DNA of 64,000 nucleotides from Begonia masoniana. Lineage: Eukaryota; Streptophyta; Magnoliopsida; Cucurbitales; Begoniaceae. Positions within the stretch are counted from its first letter, which is position 1. Every line of letters begins with the position of its first letter. Location of the stretch: positions 35,875,468 to 35,939,467 of the forward strand of contig CM039510.1 in assembly GCA_022432975.1 (NCBI GenBank). The letters run 5' to 3'. Positions 46,531 to 56,388 of the stretch are shown piece after piece. The notes under the pieces were generated by a model. The model saw only the letters and a list, made by a program, of their open reading frames with translations, was not told the DNA's origin and ran no database searches. Made by a program: the position numbers and the translations under genes.

Positions 46531-47721
46531 TAACTGTGATGGCCCCGGACCCGATCGGAGCCGAGGAGCCATCACTCCGGACATTTAACAAGAAACGAGA
46601 CATATTTTTCTTTTTGAAACTTTAAATCTTTACATAGAGGGTAAACCCTCACTAGAATGTAAGTACTGGATAACATTAAAAATCAGGAAGACTGGAACAT
46701 TTAAACCTTTGAAAGCAGGAGTGGACGACGAAAATAAAGACAGAATACTCTAGAAGACTTAAATAAAATAAAATGGGAAAACATGAAACTGGAAGACATA
46801 CTGTGAAGGAGGGCTACAGGGAATGACAAGATCGGGTGAAATAGGGCGGAAGAAGTAATTAAATTGGGCGGAAGAAGCAAGGCGGAAGATGTAGGTGAAG
46901 ACAGATAGATGTAAGGTGGAAGATGAACAGTGAAGACAGGTAGATGTAAACTACAGGCAGAAGTGAACTATTCACAGGTAGAAGTGAACTACAGGCAGAA
47001 GTGAACTGTTCACAGGTAGAAGTAAACTACAGGCAGAAGTGAACTGTTCACCGGTAGAAGTGAACTACAGACAGAAGTGAACTGTTGTAACGCCCCCGAA
47101 CCCACCTTGGCTCGGTGCGCTACTTGACTCACTCTAACCCCAATAATTTACAAAAAAAATCAGACACAGCAGAATTTAAAGCTAAATCTCCTGAAGCTCT
47201 CTTATATCATATCTAGCTGCCTAGACTCACTAATGTCTCTTAATCCTAACCGTTAAGCACCCCGGCGTCCTTCCCGAAAATTTCGGCAAAGTAACGCCTG
47301 AAAATGGCGCCTCCAAAATGCGAGGTACCTGCAAACAAATAAATCCCAACCAATCCAGAATACTCCTACTCAACTTATCTAGCATACGAAATCACCAAAT
47401 AGTAGTAAAGATGAAAACTAAAATGCTAACATCCCTAAGTGAAGAAAGTCCACAGTATAGGGCGACACATCACCCTTAACTATGACTATATACAACAAAT
47501 ACAATTAGTTACGCATTCCCATCATTTCTACAAACAGACATCTAAAATAAACTATCAAAATATAAAGCCCCACATCCCCCGAAGACCATGGTCGAGGCGC
47601 CCCGACAACTGCCCGCACCGGCGTGCCCCGTGTGCCACCAACTGCCGCTTAAAACTGGCTCCCTCGCCTAGCCCACCAGTAACCGCGTCGTTACCTACAC
47701 TACAGAACACACACACACTCG

Positions 47722-47735
47722 TAAGCTTACACTTA
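47722..47735 (-). other. Possible stem-loop (TAAGT-GTAA-GCTTA) in nested solo LTR
   Basis: A weaker version of the conserved structure, with a 4-nt loop and one G-T pair. Confidence 0.4.
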
Positions 47736-47839
47736 GCAAGTAATGAATAACACGAATGTAAACAAACACAATGCGCACACCGCCTCCTAACACATGACAA
47801 TGCTACTCACTCTGCTATTTTCTTATTCACTCATGCACG

Positions 47840-49800
47840 TTAACGACGAGGCGTTCAACTCCCTAGGGCATGCTCTAGCACGTTAATGACGAGTCGTTAA
47901 ATCCTCTAGTGCATCCTGCACTTTAACGATGAGGCATTTAACTCTCTAGTGCATACTCTAGCACATTAACGACGAGACGTTAAATCCTCTAGTGCATCCT
48001 ACACTTTAACGACAAGGCATTTAACTCTCTAGTGCATACTCTAGCACATTAATGACGAGACATTAAATTCTCTAGTGCATCCTACACTTTAACGACGAGG
48101 CATTTAACTCTCTAATGCTACTCTAGCACATTAACGACGAGACGTTAAATCCTCTAGTGCATTCTGCACTTTAACGACGAGGCATTTATGACGTGCCTCG
48201 TAGGCCCGTTACTAGAACACAAACCCGGGCACAAAATTTAACTGTTCAATGTTCTAACGACTTGTCTCTTTTTGCAGGTTTCGATTCACTCATGGACTTC
48301 ACTTGGGAGCCGACTAAGGAGGATGAGGAGAAACCTTGCCATGTCGTCCGTTGGAGCATTCGCACGGAGCTTGATGACAGCCCTATGGGAATTTGTCTTC
48401 CCGGGCCTTGAAATTGTAATTTTAATTTTTAAAAACTCATTGGCATACATTAGCCTTTTTGTAAGGATTTATAATTTGCATTGTATGCATTAGATTGAAT
48501 GGTTAGGATTAGATGAATGTGGTGGATGTGGGGTTGAAGACAATTCAACCAAATTTTCAAAGCCAAGGAAGAAGTCCTCAACAAATCGAGCCCAAGGAGA
48601 GCCTTGGTCCAAAGAAGAGCCCACTCCTAATGGTATATTCTTGCAGGTATATGAGTGGGTTAGAGCATGGATTCATGACTTGGACGAATCTGGACCGTTG
48701 GTGCATTTGGCTCGGATCCAACGCTTGGAGAACATCTGGCGCGCGCGCGGGCAGGAGTAGCAGGGCGCGGGCAGCTTGTGGTTGGCGCGGGCAGCAGCGC
48801 ACGGATCAGCGAGCTGGCAGCAGGCGCGCGCCTACCCGGATCCAGCTGTGCGCGCGCTAGCGCGTGCTGTTTGGCTTCTCCGCGCGCCCCTCGGATCCAG
48901 CTCCTCATCCATCCGATTTTCACTTGATCAAGGGCCACCATTTCACCTCCAAACCCCATCCACCTTAGGTTGCCTATTTAAGCATGGAATTGGTGATTGT
49001 AGGAAATTTTTGCTCAATCAATACACTAATATTTCCCTAAATATCCAAGGTTTCCTTTGGTGTTTTCCTTGGTTCCTTGAACCAAGAGGAGTTAGCCTCC
49101 ATTGCTAGGTTAGCTCTTATTCATTCCCTCATCTTCTCCCTTGGGAGTTGAAACGAGGACGAAAATCCCCGGCCTACGGTGGTCGTTTTCTTCACGGAAA
49201 ACGTGTATCCGGGAGCTTAACCCGTAAGCTCGCTCCACGGATCCACCAAGGGTTTTTCTTTACTTTATTTGTCTTCACTTTGCACACAAGTTCACCTCTA
49301 CATTTCAGCTCCAGCATAGCACCCACTCTCACCTTTATTTTTTTTTTGTCATTTCCTTATTTCTTGTGCTTATATTTCCACTTTAGTTCTAACCTCTAAC
49401 CTCATCTTCTTCTCTTTATTTTCTTGCACATTTCATTCTCTCTAGCATCATATATCATTCGGCCATCTTACTAACCAACTTCCTTGTTTATTTTTTTTTT
49501 TGCAATTAGTTTAGTAATTTCTTCATTAATCATATATTGCACACTAGCACACAACCGAGCACAAACCTAGCATTTTTGGGTTGTACACGGGCCCCTTTTC
49601 TAAGGGATCCTGTCAATTTAACTCTCTAGTGCATACTCTAGCACATTAACGACGAGACGTTAAATCCTCTAGTGCATCCTGCACTTTAACTACGAGGCAT
49701 TTAACTCTCTAGTGCTACTCGCACTTTAACGACGAGGCGTTAAATCCTCTAGTGCTACTTGCACTTTAACGACGAGGCATTCAACCCTCTAGTGCTACTT
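47840..49800. repeat. Minisatellite TTAACGACGAG, interrupted by nested LTR
   Basis: Repeat TTTAACGACGAGGC.TTTAA with CTCTAGTGCATACTCTAGCA spacers, about 40-80 bp periods, at 47840-48188 and 49616-49800. Confidence 0.85.
48189..49615 (+). mobile_element. Innermost nested LTR (1427 bp), ATTTA duplication
   Basis: Ends TGACGTGCC and GGATCCTGTCA, flanked by ATTTA at 48184-48188 and 49616-49620. A CCTATTTAAGCATGG promoter-like segment lies near 48972, followed by a leader-like region, which suggests plus orientation. A GC-rich block with CGCGCGCGCGG runs (48738-48890) contrasts with the AT-rich neighbours. No PBS or coding region adjoins it, so it is a solo LTR of an unidentified family. Confidence 0.9.
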
Positions 49801-50102
49801 GTTACACGTTCCATGCTCACCATTCACCTCACGCTCACCATTCACATCATGCCCCAAAAACTTATTTTTGTAGCTTACACATTACGCATGCAAATCACAC
49901 CATATTCAATCACCAAACAACAACCAAGAATTTCATCACACAACACTCAAACACAAAATAACAACAACCCAGCAATTTATCAAACAATACTCAAACAAGA
50001 ACAATAACAACCCAGCAATTCACACCAAACAATACACTATCAAACAATAAATCCTAGCGTTCTGTGGTGTAGGCCCGAAGGCGACAAAACACACAATCCA
50101 TT

Positions 50103-50111
50103 ACTTACCTG
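50103..50111 (-). promoter_or_regulatory. Consensus 5' splice-site motif in nested solo LTR
   Basis: The minus strand reads CAGGTAAGT within GGACACCAGGTAAGTAATG. Confidence 0.55.
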
Positions 50112-51865
50112 GTGTCCTAACTCGCTGAGGATACTCGGTTCCCTGCCCAATTACAGCTCGACCTACGACAAATATTCAAACTTCATTATATCAAGCCTAC
50201 ATTCACCAATTACTCCCAAACTACTATTTCTAGCATAATCCAACTAAAACCTAACTAAACGGGCTACTAATTTGGGTTTGGTAAAAACCAACCCGAAACT
50301 TCAAATGTGCATAACTTTCGTGTCGGATATCGGAATCGAACAATTCCAGCGGCCACGTACTCCTATAATAACCTAGTTTAACCGGCCAAAAGGAAATGTA
50401 AAACAAATAACCCTAGCTAGGTCAAAATTGGCAAAACCCAAACTGCCCCTTAACCAAAAAATTCACTTTTCTGGTTTTTCATCAATTCTCACTAATTTCC
50501 ACACAAATCAACCACCCTCATACCTAATTAACATAATCTAACAAAATTCCTAGGCTACACACAACAAAACTCGAATTGCTGAAATCGGGCTTTCTGATTT
50601 TCGCCTAAACGGGGCTCATCACGGCCAGGCGATGAAAGCCGGTCCAAGGGTCGGCAAACCCAAGCCGGAAACAACCAAAATCGGCTGGTGATCGGAGCTC
50701 AAACTCGCTCCTCACCCTCGGTCTCGAACAGAGTCAAAATAGGGCAAAAATGGCTTACCCGTCGGATTTGTGCGCGGAGACGGGCCGTAGTCTGCTCGTC
50801 GCAGTCGTCTGGCCGGAGAACGTTGAATCGCCGTCGATTTTTCTCCGTCGATCGCCGCCTGAGCTCCTCCCTCTTCGCTGCCCTGTTCTTCGCTCGCGGG
50901 GAGCAACTGAATGGCTTCGAACCATTCAATTGTTTTAAAAGAAAATAACATTTTCTTTTAAAACAAAAAATAAAATAATAATTAAACTAATATTACCATT
51001 TTGTCATTCCAAAATTCCGTTAAATCCCGCTCTTAAATTATAACCCACAGCTTAATTTTACTGGAAATACCCGAACCTAAATTAAGAACCCATTTAGTTC
51101 CACCAAATTTATTAACTTTTCATTTAATTAAGTAAAACAACTATAAATCTCCATTTTTTTTTTTCAATTAAATCTAAAGCAGTAAACATTAAGGAAACAA
51201 ATTCTCAGGTGTTACAACTGTTCACAGGTAGAAGTGAACTACAGGCAGAAGTGAACTGTTCACAGGTAGAAGTGAACTACAGGCAGAAGTGAACTGTTCA
51301 CAAGTAGAAGTGAACTACAGGCAGAAGTGAACTGTTCACCGGTAGAAGTGAACTACAGGCAGAAGTGAACTGTTCACCGGTAGAAGTGAACTACAGGCAG
51401 AAGTGAACTACATTTAACAGGAAGACATATGATCAGGGAGCATAAAAACAGACGGCATAAAAACCTCAAACCCTAAAGCCTGATTCAAAACATAATTTTA
51501 AACGTGTTAAAGAACACGACAGAGGTTTAGGAAATCAAACTGCATGGATAGTTCTAAAACCCGAACCGATCCATGCACAACAAAATAGAGATTTCCAAAC
51601 GATTATAAAACATTTCAAGAGACAACTATCAACTGTCAAACAGAAGTTTTAAATACATCAACAGAAAGTTTGTACATCGTTTTAAAATCCCAAAAGCTGT
51701 ACAGAACTTGACATAACTTTAGAAAAACACATCCTCAAAGGAAATACATTTGTCTGACTGCAGCAACCACCCCAAGAGCTCATCCCGTTAACTACATCAA
51801 CTCATCATCTTGAGGCACAATGTCCTCTTCTGGAGGATCCATACCTACAACAGGGAGTTTAACTA

Positions 51866-51880
51866 TGAGCCTAGAGCTTA
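51866..51880 (-). other. Stem-loop in 5' LTR of element 2 (one pair broken)
   Basis: The minus strand reads TAAGC-TCTAG-GCTCA; its partner at 41199 has the intact TGAGC. Confidence 0.5.
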
Positions 51881-52319
51881 ATAAGAACATACAATGCAAA
51901 GTGATGCACGTGCTATGCATGAACATTTTCAAATACATGAACATTACATTACATTTCACTGAACAGGAAGGTATAAGTGGGAAGAAGAGCTGGCGCAACA
52001 GGAGTACATGCCACAACAGGACATAACAGGAGTACATGACAGGATGCTAGTCCTCGTCCACACTTAACCATACATTACATTACAGGTTTTATCTTACTTA
52101 ACTTCAAACCGTGTGCAGAAAACATTTCTATGACTTTAAGAGAAAACGTGTATGCATGAACATTCATAGACAGACGACAGAATAATAAGCAGGATATAAA
52201 ACAAAACACACTTAACCTAAAACATAACCTACGATTTAACTACCCAACAGAAATCCAGACAACATAAAACCTAGTACCTCCGTATTGTAGGGCCTTAAGG
52301 GCCAAACCTATATGTATGA

Positions 52320-52328
52320 ACTTACCTG
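52320..52328 (-). promoter_or_regulatory. Consensus 5' splice-site motif in 5' LTR of element 2
   Basis: The minus strand reads CAGGTAAGT, as in LTRs of element 1 and the solo LTR at 13225. Confidence 0.5.
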
Positions 52329-53294
52329 TTGTTCGAAATGCAGCAAGCTTGCTCGCGAAACCGCAGTGATGCACGAACCTATGACGTGCACGGAAAGAAA
52401 AATTAACAGAGCTGTAAATGCTAACTAATAACTTAGTAGAATATGCTTCAAACTCCATTCAAACCTTTAGAAAACAAACCAACGTGTTTTCATCCAAAAA
52501 CAGTGAGTTTTCTCCAAAATATCTTAACCCTAAACTTCAACAAAACTCACATTTTAACTTGTCCAAACTCATTAATCTTAGTAGATGATTACCTTAGGCA
52601 GAGAAATAGAAGAAAACTGAGGAGATCGAAGGAGTTTCGATGGACGTTTGTCGTCTGGAAGAGAGAGAACAGAGAAGGGGATGAAAATGAAGGTTTACGT
52701 AGAAGAGAAGACAAAAGGTAGGTTTCTCAGCAAGTTATGGACATTTGGCAACCCATCCATTGGCTCCCTCTCACCTACCTTAATTCCTTCCCAATTTACC
52801 CTTCCATGCATTTCTAACTAAAACATTATTTAGTTAATCAATTTGGTCTCACGAATCACCATCGTTCGATTAAACACGTCGACAATTCCATTACAAACAG
52901 TCATTGCATTAATATCAGAGTAATTCCACTTAATTATTCAGGAAATAATTACATAGGCAAAATGCCGGGTGTTACACCAGGCGCGCGACGTGCGCGTCGG
53001 GTGAGCACGCACACGCATCGTATGGGTGACGCGTGCGGGGCTCGGCCATAGTGTGAATTTCTCTCAAATTTTTATTTCTCCCACTTTTTATTTCTAACTT
53101 CGAACGAGTGTTTTCAACATGTTTTAAAAATAGTCTTCTGCTCGCATTAAGTGGTTAATGATTTGAAAATCAATTTAGAAGTTTTAAAGAGAAGTCAAAA
53201 ATTTTGCACCGATAAACGAGATGAAAAAGGAAGGAATAGAGTAATGATCATGAGTGTGTGGCGACCCAGGTCAAGAGGACTCGGGGGTGCCACA

Positions 53295-53720
53295 TCTTCG
53301 CCTTATCATTGAACTTGTTTCTAAACTCTTTGGGGACATGGGAATAAGCAATACTACCAAAAACTTTTTAATGTTTTACATTGAGTACTACTCTACACCA
53401 ACCCTCGTGAGGTGTGCAATCCTTCAAGTTCTTTGTTAGCAATCTATTGTTTAAATATATTGCACAAGCCCATGGTGTTTGTAAAAGAAAGAATTGAACA
53501 ATCATGGAGATGACAAGACATATGCTCAAGAAGAATATATTGCACAAGCCCAAAGTTCTTGTTGCAATTTTTTCTTCTTGAGCATACGTCTTGTCATCTC
53601 CATGATTGTTCAATTCTTTTTTTTCACAAACACCATTTTGTTGCAGGCTATATCCAGCTGTTAATTGATGCTTTATTCTAACATCTCTACAAAATTTTGA
53701 AACTCATTGGAGAGAAATTT
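53295..53720 (-). pseudogene. Copia B integrase with local inverted duplication
   Basis: Minus-strand pieces: QNGV, NRTIMEMTRRML, LQQELWACAI, then LKDCTPHEGW and VKHLKVFGSIAYSHVPKEFRN up to NDKAK at the LTR junction. A roughly 50-bp inverted copy (53480-53535) of 53565-53620 is inserted in the coding run, flanked by repeats of TTGCACAAGCCCA. Confidence 0.8.
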
Positions 53721-54276
53721 TCCTCTGCGGTCAGTCCTCAATTTTGACTTCTACATAATCAAATTTCAGATGAAGACTACACATGAATTTTTCAACAACT
53801 CCTGTATCCACCAATTTATTTCCATTGGATCTCATTTGATTAACAATGGAGGTGACTTTCGTAAAATAATATTTAGTACTCCCATTCTCCTTCATTTCTA
53901 ACTTTTCAAATTCGGATCATAGAGTCTGAAGTTTAACCATCTTAACTTTTGGCTTGCCTTTGTAGTCTATATGAATGATGTCTCAAGCTTCTTTGGAGGT
54001 TTCACCGTTGGCAATTCTCTCGTACACAACCATGTTGATTGTTTGATATATGTGAAAAGGTGTCTTGCTGTCTTTTTTCTGATTATCCTTTGACTTAATC
54101 TTTTCAATGTCACTTATGGTATCTTCATTTTCCGGAACATGGAATCCTTTTTCAACGATGTTCCACAGCTTTATAGATTTCAACAACACTTTGACATTGT
54201 TGCTCCAATAATCATATTTCTTGCCACTAAAGCGAGGAAGGATAGAAACATTGCTGGAACTACTCGCATTGGCCAT
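53721..54276 (-). pseudogene. Copia B gag (UBN2-like)
   Basis: The start MANASSSSNVSILPRFSG at 54276 follows the PBS. FSGKKYDYWSNNVKVLLKS and VVYERIANGETSKEA are typical of plant copia gag. The similarity continues, with stops, to about 53721, where gag sequence joins integrase directly, so the protease region is deleted. Confidence 0.82.
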
Positions 54277-54290
54277 TGTATGCTAAAAGC

Positions 54291-54306
54291 AACCAACTCT
54301 GATACC
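54291..54306 (-). other. Primer-binding site of copia B
   Basis: The minus strand reads TGGTATCAGAGTTGG; it is separated from the TRIM-like sequence on the right by a few bases. Confidence 0.85.
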
Positions 54307-54310
54307 ACAA

Positions 54311-55110
54311 TGTAGAACATGGAAGTTACACCTTGCCATGAGAAGACAAGGAAGGTCTATCCCATACCAGTGGTGGTGCAGAATCCTACATCGTTTGAGA
54401 TAGTGGAAAATGCATGGTTTATAAGTAGAGTTTTCTTTACTACCTAGCAAAACGCATTTTGGGTTAAGCCCAAAAACAAATACGTGCACGCTCTGGCTCA
54501 AAGTGGACAATATTGTATTGGGAGCACGAGAGACGTTATAAATGGTATAAGAGCTGCTACCCAATTAAAAGTGTGGCGGATAGGGGTGGGCAACCCAAAC
54601 CGACCTGCGGGACCTGAACCGATCTGGGCACCATGGGTCTGTTCGGTTCGGGTTGGATATTGGAAAAATTAGCTTTGGGTTGATTCAGGGTTTTCTATTC
54701 AAGTTGATTTAGGTTTCTGGTTGGGACCGAAACCTGAAAGCACCCAAACCCTAAATGACATAACCCTATCTATTGAATTGTGTCGCGATTCAACAGTCTT
54801 CACTCTCGGGTTAGTGTCTTCCTTCTGTGCGACGACTCACCCACAACTGACGAGACCTTCACTTCCTCCAGCCTCTTCCATCTTCGTCATCTCTAGCCTC
54901 TTCCTTGCGAGTGCGAATCTTCATCAAAGAACTTAGACTCAAACCTACTATTGGGGTATTCTTTCTCACTCACTGTTAGTTTGTCACTACTCACACCTCA
55001 CAAAGTTTGATATACTCGTGATTGTGTTTATTGGTGGCCGACGAGGACGTCAAGCCCCGAAAGGGAGAAAATTGTGACTACTTGCCATGTGAAGGCAATG
55101 AGAGCCCAGT
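54311..55110 (+). mobile_element. Second TRIM of the 23284 family, with an insertion
   Basis: An LTR at 54339-54540 shares CATACCAGTGGTGGTGCA- and TTATAAGTAGAGTT-type blocks with the TRIM at 23284-23818. It is followed by a PBS (54543-54554, TGGTATAAGAGC). The internal region continues after an insertion (54581-55033), and a second LTR starts at 55090 (TGAAGGCAATGAGAGCCC) but is lost after about 20 bp. The short stretch before the first LTR (54311-54338) resembles the end of another internal region. Confidence 0.7.
54581..55033 (+). mobile_element. Insertion in TRIM internal region, hAT-like 5' end
   Basis: It starts TAGGGGTGGGCAACCC, typical of hAT ends, and is flanked by GTGGCGGA (54573-54580) and GTGGCCGA (55034-55041), 8 bp with one mismatch. 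The right end lacks the matching terminal repeat, so the class is not certain. No transposase was seen. Confidence 0.45.
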
Positions 55111-55396
55111 GTGGGGGCCTAACCCATCGTCTCCACCCCACAAGAACTACAAGATCACCCCATTGGATAACTTTCATTACTATTTATTTTTATAACTCTA
55201 ATGACTATTTATTTATCCAACTCTTTATGATAATTTATAGTCATAACAATTCATGTTCATTTAAAATTTTAAATTGTTATTCATTTATACTCTAAGACAG
55301 TTGACATTTAATCTTCTAAGATATAACTATAGAATTTATAGAAGTAAAATTGATTTAATTTCCCAACATGCAAAACTTCGAAACGAAGAGGCCCAC
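55111..55396. other. AT-rich DNA, nothing recognised
   Basis: No open frame with a match and no structured repeat was found. Confidence 0.5.
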
Positions 55397-55580
55397 GATT
55401 GTACAAGAGAGACCGTAAGCTGGAAAGTACAGAGAGTAGGATGTTGATAGATTTTTTACGCCATTTAATGTAGATATTAAAATTAAAACAAGGCAAGAAT
55501 GACATTGTTTGAAGAGTTCAACTAAACTACACAACTTTGAACGTGTCTTTAGAAAATTGGCTGATAGTTTCAGTATGTTC
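55397..55580. repeat. Dispersed repeat shared with 34648-34990
   Basis: See the partner copy. It ends where MULE 2 sequence begins. Confidence 0.65.
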
Positions 55581-56388
55581 ATATTATAATGAGGCTTTTT
55601 TATATTAAACTCTGAAGTTTGAGTTTTTTTTTAAAAAAAACCTTAAAGTTTATTATTCATCAGTCCAAACCTTGAAGTTTCGAAAATAAGCAATTTAAAC
55701 CTTTTGGTCCGGACACTCGAAGTGTCTTCCAATTTTAATTGCAAAACAATAAAAAAAAACGAGTGGAGGCTGGCCAATTCTACCAGTTCAACTGAACCAG
55801 CCGGCCTCTGTCCCCCAATTTAAACCCCCTATTCTTCTTCAAATCACACCCAATCAATACTCTCTCAATTTCTTCCTTGCTCCGGCGATATTTCTCCGCG
55901 TTCACAGCTAGGTATGAAGTTTTTTTTTTTTAATTTAATCATTTACTTTAGGAAATTTAAAATAATATTGAAATTTTAATTTTTTGTATTTGTTAATATT
56001 TTAATATTTTTCTCTATATAAGCGACGACTTTTTTCTCTCTCCAGTGATATTTCTCCGCGTTCACTAAGTAGGTATGAAGTATGTTTTTTTATTACAGTT
56101 TTATCTATCATATTGTAGTTAATTGATTTAATTAATTTTGTTTTAATTATTTTTTTATATTTTATTTCATTTTGATCAATTATATAATTTTTATTTTTCT
56201 ATTTTTTAATTGTATTGACGTAAGAATATTATAATAAATTACTATATATTAGTTATTTTTTTTATTTTAATTAACTTATGATTTTTGTTATTATTACATT
56301 TTACGCAAAAAAAAATTTGTTATTTTTCTTAATTAATTTATTTTAATATTTGTATATTTTAACATTTTTCTCTATATTAGCAACGACG

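Larger units (their letters stand above)
47086..51216 (-). mobile_element. Nested solo LTR in minisatellite, ACTGT duplication
   Basis: The ends are TGTAACGCCC (left) and CTCAGGTGTTACA (right), flanked by ACTGT at 47081-47085 and 51217-51221. The minus-strand start TGTAACACCTGAGAATTT resembles the outer solo LTR start TGTAGCACCCGAGAATTT, and both share GGACACCAGGTAAGTA, so they are related families. Without its own nested LTR it is about 2.7 kb. It contains an ACGACGAG-type minisatellite (47840-48188, 49616-49800). Confidence 0.93.
38873..52976 (-). mobile_element. Tekay/Del-like gypsy retrotransposon (element 2), complete ends, CCAGG duplication
   Basis: Minus-strand order: 5' LTR (52976-46535), PBS (46530-46521), gag, pol, polypurine tract (42322-42310), 3' LTR (42309-38873). 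The duplication CCAGG is at 38868-38872 and 52977-52981. Without the nested LTR it is about 9.97 kb. Internal sequence aligns throughout with element 1. Gag and pol carry stops, and the integrase core has a large deletion. The LTRs differ by about 14 substitutions over roughly 340 bp compared by eye, and much more in minisatellite copy number. Confidence 0.95.
46535..52976 (-). repeat. 5' LTR of element 2, split by a nested solo LTR
   Basis: The two pieces are 46535-47085 and 51222-52976, together about 2.3 kb. It begins TGTGATGGCC where its partner has TGTGACGACC. The minisatellite is short here (about 46935-47085 and 51217-51413). The stem-loop (51866-51880) has one broken pair, and a splice-site motif lies at 52320-52328. 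Confidence 0.94.
36573..53294 (+). mobile_element. Solo LTR (outer), split by element 2
   Basis: Two pieces, 36573-38872 and 52982-53294, form one LTR of about 2.6 kb with termini TGTAGCACCCGAG and GGGGGTGCCACA. Flanks are TCTCC (36568-36572) and TCTTC (53295-53299), one mismatch. The split is proven by the flanking copia pol, whose reading KFNDKAK (right) continues as EKCIF (left) once the insert is removed. It contains a CAGGTAAGT site (37441) and two minisatellites. Confidence 0.88.

Noticed and set aside
48513..49108. Several 74-115-codon frames in the GC-rich block
   Set aside because: GC-rich sequence lacks stops by composition; the block is inside the innermost LTR and no frame shows domain features.
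50699..50951. Overlapping frames on both strands near 50.7-50.95 kb
   Set aside because: No similarity found; part of the nested solo LTR leader-like region.
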